NCBI RefSeq assembly: GCF_027923765.1
Contig: NZ_AP026709.1
Coordinates: forward strand, 1,111,501-1,175,500
Direction of reading: 5' to 3'
Length of the DNA stretch: 64,000 bases
Origin: Pseudodesulfovibrio nedwellii
Lineage (GTDB): Bacteria; Desulfobacterota; Desulfovibrionia; Desulfovibrionales; Desulfovibrionaceae
In this document: one piece after another, positions 60,010-64,000 of the stretch
How the letters are laid out: every line of letters begins with the position of its first letter
Numbering within the stretch: the first letter of the stretch is position 1
Translations under genes and position numbers: made by a program
The notes under the pieces: generated by a model
The model's database searches: none
What the model saw: only the letters and a program-made list of their open reading frames with translations
What the model was told of the DNA's origin: nothing

Positions 60010-60891
60010 CTAAATCTGTATGACCTCTCCTTCACGCGCCAATTCAAACCTCACACCAGAGTCACGCCACTTCTCCTTGAGCCTATCCTGAATGACATCC
60101 AACTGTTTATCAGTCCGGGTCGTATCGTGATGCGTCAAATATGTCTTCCCCGCACCCGTGTCCCGAGCCAACTCAAGAGCACTTTCATAGGTTGAATGCC
60201 CCCATCCCCGCTTCGTTTCGTACTCTTCTTCCGTATATTGCGAGTCCGCTATCAACACGTCAACGCCACTAATAAAATCGACAATGACTTGACTGCGCTC
60301 CTGCACGACTTGTTCATATTCTTCAAACTCTGCATCTTCAGGCTGATATATATTCTGCAAATGTTCATGATCACCCGTAAAGAAAAGACTCTTGCCGTCG
60401 CATTCCACTTTGAATCCAAAATTCATGGCAGGATGGTTCATGAGAATCGTTGAAACCTTTGCAAATCCAAGATCAACGACCTGCCCGTCTGACAATGTGT
60501 TATAAGAAATATTCGCTTGCAATTCGGCTACACGCACCGGAAAATGTGGATATTCCATCTGCTTGGCAAGCACAGCCTCAATGCCTGTCATGGTCACGGG
60601 ATCGGGAGGACCGTAAATAGTCAGTTCATTCCCCGGCACAAACATGGGGATAAAAAAGGGAACACCTTGAATATGGTCCCAATGCGTATGGGAAACAAAC
60701 AAATGGCACTTGACCGGCATGCTCGCCGACAACTCAACACCCAACTCCCTAATGCCGGTTCCTGCATCGAGAATGACAAGATCATCGGTATCGGATCGCA
60801 CCTCGATACAAGTGGTGTTGCCACCATATTTAATAGTATCCGCTCCGGGTGAGGGCAAAGAGCCACGTGTCCCCCGAAATTGAAAATACAT
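60010..60891 (-). CDS. MBL-fold metallo-hydrolase
   Basis: A 293-residue cytoplasmic beta-lactamase-fold hydrolase. YFQFRGTRGSLPSPGADT begins the family, then LDAGTGIRELG, the metal motif SHTHWDHIQG (about 75-85), a second histidine in MNHPAMNFGF, the Asp of FTGDHEH, and the last His in THHDTTRTDK. The family is widespread and may hydrolyse cyclic nucleotides or phosphodiesters; the substrate is unknown. It starts 2 nt after the HDOD stop codon, so both belong to one transcript. A REC gene follows 98 nt downstream. Confidence 0.88.
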   Translation of the reverse strand: MYFQFRGTRGSLPSPGADTIKYGGNTTCIEVRSDTDDLVILDAGTGIRELGVELSASMPVKCHLFVSHTHWDHIQGVPFFIPMFVPGNELTIYGPPDPVTMTGIEAVLAKQMEYPHFPVRVAELQANISYNTLSDGQVVDLGFAKVSTILMNHPAMNFGFKVECDGKSLFFTGDHEHLQNIYQPEDAEFEEYEQVVQERSQVIVDFISGVDVLIADSQYTEEEYETKRGWGHSTYESALELARDTGAGKTYLTHHDTTRTDKQLDVIQDRLKEKWRDSGVRFELAREGEVIQI

Positions 60892-60893
60892 GA

Positions 60894-61751
60894 TCAGGCC
60901 TCCCCAAGCTTGATAAATATCCGGGCACGCTCCACCTCCTCATCAAGAGTTGGAAGCTCTTCGATGAGTTCCTCCATATCCATGAAGAATCGTTCCCTGA
61001 CGGAATCGGGCAAAGGCTCTATTTCAAAATCTCCAGCCGCACCGAAAGAAAGTTTTTTGGTAATCTGATTGGCCGCAAACAAACAATCAAGAAGCTGGGA
61101 AGACTCTCCCGAACCTACTGAATGATGCCGAGCTATGGCATCATGCAATTCCACGGGAAGATTCCACTTCTTGGCAAGCATGGCACCAATGTCGGCATGA
61201 TTCGCCCCAATTACATCCTGTTCACACTGGTAAAACGCCGCACCGGGTTCAGCGGCTCTTCCCGAGACGTCCTCGAACTCCTCCGGCATATACAGAGCAA
61301 AAACCGCCTTCCCAACGTCATGCAGCAATCCGGCTGCGAAATAATCAGCGGCATCGTCACGCGAAACACCAAGCTTCAACCCGAGCATGCGCGTAGCCGT
61401 AGCCACGGCCAACGAGTGCAACCAAAATCCACCCATATCCAAATGCTTTCCGGCGGACTTGGGTATGGCTCCGACAGCCGCCAAACCTAATGCAACATTC
61501 TTCAACGTATTCAGGCCGAGATACACGCTGGCCTGATTAATGGAAGTTATTTCGCGAGACAATCCGAAATAGGCAGAGTTAACCAACCGCAATATTTTGA
61601 GCGTAAAGACAGGGTCCCGTTTGATGACCTCGACCAGATCTCTCTGCGAACAATTAATGTCCCCAGTCAGCTTCAAAACCTGATTTACACTCTGAGGAAA
61701 TGCAGGCATTTTCTCAACGGCAGTCAATAATTTATTTTTAAGTTCCGTCAT
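60894..61751 (-). CDS. HDOD domain protein
   Basis: A 285-residue cytoplasmic protein with an HDOD domain over most of its length (about 12-215): PAFPQSVNQVLKL, RDPVFTLKILRLVNSAYFGLS, AAGLLHDVGKAVFALY (an HD pair that keeps His-Asp) and ANHADIGAMLAKKWNLP. HDOD proteins are signalling scaffolds related to HD-GYP phosphodiesterases. The tail (after ~215) carries a PLPDSVRERFFMDMEELIEELP helix. The ATG at 61749-61751 has only a weak GGA site; a TTG nine nt upstream is the alternative. It leads an operon with the MBL hydrolase. Confidence 0.88.
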   Translation of the reverse strand: MTELKNKLLTAVEKMPAFPQSVNQVLKLTGDINCSQRDLVEVIKRDPVFTLKILRLVNSAYFGLSREITSINQASVYLGLNTLKNVALGLAAVGAIPKSAGKHLDMGGFWLHSLAVATATRMLGLKLGVSRDDAADYFAAGLLHDVGKAVFALYMPEEFEDVSGRAAEPGAAFYQCEQDVIGANHADIGAMLAKKWNLPVELHDAIARHHSVGSGESSQLLDCLFAANQITKKLSFGAAGDFEIEPLPDSVRERFFMDMEELIEELPTLDEEVERARIFIKLGEA

Positions 61752-61874
61752 TGATTCCAATCATTTGAATGTAACATGTTTCATCAAATTATCTGTATCC
61801 AAGGACAGTGGATCAAACCACCTAATATACACGAATGAACGGTAGCTCAGGAAAAACTCCGTGGCAAGCGACAT

Positions 61875-64000
61875 CTATGGATAAAACGACTGCACAGTGT
61901 ATCCATTGCCATCCCAACGACACTTGACCTGCCCATATCGAGAAGTTGTCAGCACCCCGCCTCCGGCCGCACGCGCTACCTCCGGGTGCGGGAACCCATA
62001 CCGATTGAGATATCCATTGGAACACAGGACAGTCTGTGAAGACACGGCTTCGTAGAGCCGGGGATCAAGACTGCTTCGGCTCCCGTGATGCGGCAAGACA
62101 AGGGCCTCGGCCCTTATATCACTTCCCTCCTGCAAAATGGTATCAATCCCGGCCTTCTCAACATCCCCCGGTAACAAGGCCAATGGGCTACCTTTCCACA
62201 CCATTCGCATGACCAGTGACCGTTCATTGGCTTTCCCGCTCTTAAATTGAGGATTAGGATGCACCACTTCAAAAACGGCATTATCGGTCAATTTCACCAC
62301 AGCCTTGGCGACCAGGGGCTGAGGGGAAAGATGCTTCCGAGCCAGGGCTTTCCGCATCCTTTCACCTGTACGCCCTCGCGGCATCATGCCGTTAGTATAA
62401 AATTCCCCTACCTGAAATCGATCAAAAATAAACGGCAGGCCATGACTGTGGTCCACGTCTGGGTGCGTCATAAACACTCCATCCAAACGCGGAGGCCGCC
62501 CATACGTCAAAGCCGGTGCCACCACAGCCTCACCCAAATCAAACGTTCGCGAGCCACCCCCGCCATCAACGAGCCATCGATGACCGCCGGGCAAAGAGAC
62601 AACCAAAGCCTGTCCCAACCCGACATCCAGCATAGTTAACTGCACTTGATCACGGGTGTCAGCCACCATGACTGAAATATGTGGAAAAACGAGCAAAAGG
62701 AATCCGATAGCAGCCAGTTCAACCGGTACCCGTCGTGAACTTCGAACAATGGACACCGCCACAATCAGCAACACGGCGCACCCAAGCATTTCCGGCCATA
62801 ACGGTCTCAGCACGGCAAATACAGGCATCAATCCAGCATTACCGGCTGTATGCAGCAGAACCAATAACCCATCCGCGCCTTGTGCTGCCCACCCAAGAAA
62901 AATACCGCCGATAAATTGTGTCCACGGAAAGACCGTCAAAAACATACCCGCCAACCCCAGCGGCATAACCACAAAACCAAGCACAGGCAGCCACACCAGA
63001 TTAAGCAAAATATTAGGACTCATCGTCCCGAAATACCAGGAAACGAGAGGCAGTAGCGCAATATTCGCGCAGACACTCATACACATGATGCCGATAGCCC
63101 ATCGAACAAGTTGTCGCGGCCATGAATCACCGGCAAGAAACAAAGAACGGAAATGCGGATACATGAGGCCAATCCCGGCCACAGCCACAACAGACATTTG
63201 CAGACTGAGATCAAAAACCGACATGGGTGAAACAAACACAATGGTCAACAGGGCAAAGAAAAGCCCGTCCATAAGCACTCGGCCCCGCCCTTGAAGCAAC
63301 AGGAATCCCCAAAATCCAAACATCGTTGCTGCCCGAATCAATGATGCAGATGGTTGACCGAGCCATGCATACCCAAGCACCAACGGAGCAGCCATCAGCA
63401 CCGCCAACTTTGGGCGGGGAATAGACAAAAGCAACGGCGGATATATCCAACCCACAAGCAACGCCAGCCCGAACCCCATGGCCGCCACAAACCCCACGTG
63501 CAACCCGGACAGGGCCAAAGTATGCGCCAGCCCCGCACTCCGTGTTGCGTTCATGGTGTCGCTGGACAACAGTGATTTGTCACTCGTGGTCAAAGCCAGA
63601 ACCATGGCTCCACCCTGCGTCTCAGGGACAGACTCTGCCACGGCATGCCGCAGTCGGGCTTTCAACTGCCACAGGATATCATCGGGAGACTCTCCCCATT
63701 GCAAGGACGCTTTCCCCACAGGCCATGCCCGCCAAAAAACACCTTGGCGCTGCCAGTACCATCCATAATCCCAACCACCGGGATTACCAAAACCACGCGC
63801 CGGAACAACTCGCAGCAAAGCCTCAAGGTCCTGCCCCGGCGAGGGCCTGTAACGAGGGTGACGAATAGATAATACCATTCTGCCCGGCAAAATCTCTTCG
63901 ACACCGTCTACCTCGCACCTAATATGACCAAGCACGACACGAAGCCGGTTGCTTGAACGTGGTTCCACCCGTTCTGCCACTGCCCGTACCATGATCGGCT
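61875..64000 (-). CDS. comEC: ComEC/Rec2 DNA-internalisation protein (N-terminus beyond right edge)
   Basis: At least 708 residues, open at the window edge with no stop, so the N-terminus is missing. It has a soluble N-part (RYRPSPGQDLEALLRVVPARG, OB-like), then the Competence domain with about eight hydrophobic segments starting HTLALSGLHVGFVAAMG, then a C-terminal MBL domain: TMLDVGLGQALVVSLPGG, THPDVDHSHGLP (metal motif), LLPGDVEKAGI and LVLPHHGSRSS. ComEC transports single-stranded DNA across the inner membrane and its MBL domain may be the nuclease. It ends 124 bp beyond the HDOD start, with no clear terminator. Intact frame, so likely functional. Confidence 0.92.
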   Translation of the reverse strand, partial: PIMVRAVAERVEPRSSNRLRVVLGHIRCEVDGVEEILPGRMVLSIRHPRYRPSPGQDLEALLRVVPARGFGNPGGWDYGWYWQRQGVFWRAWPVGKASLQWGESPDDILWQLKARLRHAVAESVPETQGGAMVLALTTSDKSLLSSDTMNATRSAGLAHTLALSGLHVGFVAAMGFGLALLVGWIYPPLLLSIPRPKLAVLMAAPLVLGYAWLGQPSASLIRAATMFGFWGFLLLQGRGRVLMDGLFFALLTIVFVSPMSVFDLSLQMSVVAVAGIGLMYPHFRSLFLAGDSWPRQLVRWAIGIMCMSVCANIALLPLVSWYFGTMSPNILLNLVWLPVLGFVVMPLGLAGMFLTVFPWTQFIGGIFLGWAAQGADGLLVLLHTAGNAGLMPVFAVLRPLWPEMLGCAVLLIVAVSIVRSSRRVPVELAAIGFLLLVFPHISVMVADTRDQVQLTMLDVGLGQALVVSLPGGHRWLVDGGGGSRTFDLGEAVVAPALTYGRPPRLDGVFMTHPDVDHSHGLPFIFDRFQVGEFYTNGMMPRGRTGERMRKALARKHLSPQPLVAKAVVKLTDNAVFEVVHPNPQFKSGKANERSLVMRMVWKGSPLALLPGDVEKAGIDTILQEGSDIRAEALVLPHHGSRSSLDPRLYEAVSSQTVLCSNGYLNRYGFPHPEVARAAGGGVLTTSRYGQVKCRWDGNGYTVQSFYP

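Noticed and set aside
1-64000. Prophage, insertion sequence, integron, CRISPR or toxin-antitoxin locus
   Set aside because: No transposase, integrase or Cas frames, no regularly spaced repeats, and base composition and codon use are even apart from the biased porin and ribosomal genes.

Overview
The window looks like chromosomal DNA of a Gram-negative, anaerobic deltaproteobacterium of the Desulfovibrio type (order Desulfovibrionales; inference). The signs are an abundant outer-membrane porin of the desulfovibrio kind, a large NAD-glutamate dehydrogenase, bacteriohemerythrin, a rubrerythrin-like diiron protein, UbiD/UbiX without other ubiquinone genes, and a PSP1-domain gene next to metG. Base composition looks near 50% G+C throughout. 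There is no CRISPR array, insertion sequence, integrase or phage block: this is core chromosome with many short operons and several intrinsic terminators.

Layout. 1-2.7 kb (-): an ABC importer operon (binding protein, ATPase, permease) running into the 5' part of phoH. 2.7-4.4 kb (-): a metal-efflux permease and its ArsR/SmtB repressor, each with the same inverted-repeat operator. 4.5-7.5 kb (-): NAD-glutamate dehydrogenase. 7.7-9.0 kb (+): cheV plus a stand-alone Hpt protein, ending in a perfect 65-nt palindrome shared with a convergent operon (ubiD and an unknown gene). 11.6-14.7 kb: a Cys-rich small protein, bacteriohemerythrin, a secreted protein, tRNA-Arg(CCG), ubiX and a UPF0173 hydrolase. 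14.7-18.2 kb: uvrC and the porin.

18.4-25.2 kb (+): hisD, purC, a 29-residue membrane mini-protein, then rpsF-rpsR-rplI-dnaB behind a leader that can fold into the S6:S18 autoregulatory motif, then a phenylacetate-CoA ligase and a DUF456 protein. 25.3-29.5 kb: patatin, threonine synthase, TlyA, an EamA transporter. 29.5-36.4 kb: PilZ protein, rhodanese/diiron fusion, an ECF A/T module without a visible S component, a FadL-type porin, a small membrane protein, a DUF4198 (NikK-like) protein with a near-perfect NikR operator, and a bile-acid-type symporter. 36.5 kb: the SRP 4.5S RNA gene (ffs).

36.6-44.2 kb: a 1132-residue hybrid histidine kinase, tRNA-Ser(GGA), pyrK-pyrD, and a U32 peptidase-family protein whose start lies 11 bp from pyrK. 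44.3-53.7 kb (-): a six-gene operon, carB-purF-kdsD-ykgJ-type-PBP1A-phzF type, mixing nucleotide synthesis with envelope building. 54-56 kb: a lone feoA, a TudS/DUF523-DUF1722 gene broken at an A10 tract, and a radical-SAM-like protein lacking the cluster cysteines. 56-64 kb (-): metG and the PSP1 protein; a REC-MBL-HDOD cluster; and comEC running off the right edge.

The most notable items are the A10 frameshift gene, the NikR operator with the orphan ECF module nearby, the duplicated ArsR operator, the S6:S18 leader motif beside the 29-residue ORF, the 65-nt palindrome, and the CheV-Hpt pair. No single wholly new multi-gene system is evident. All family calls come from reading motifs; no database search was run.
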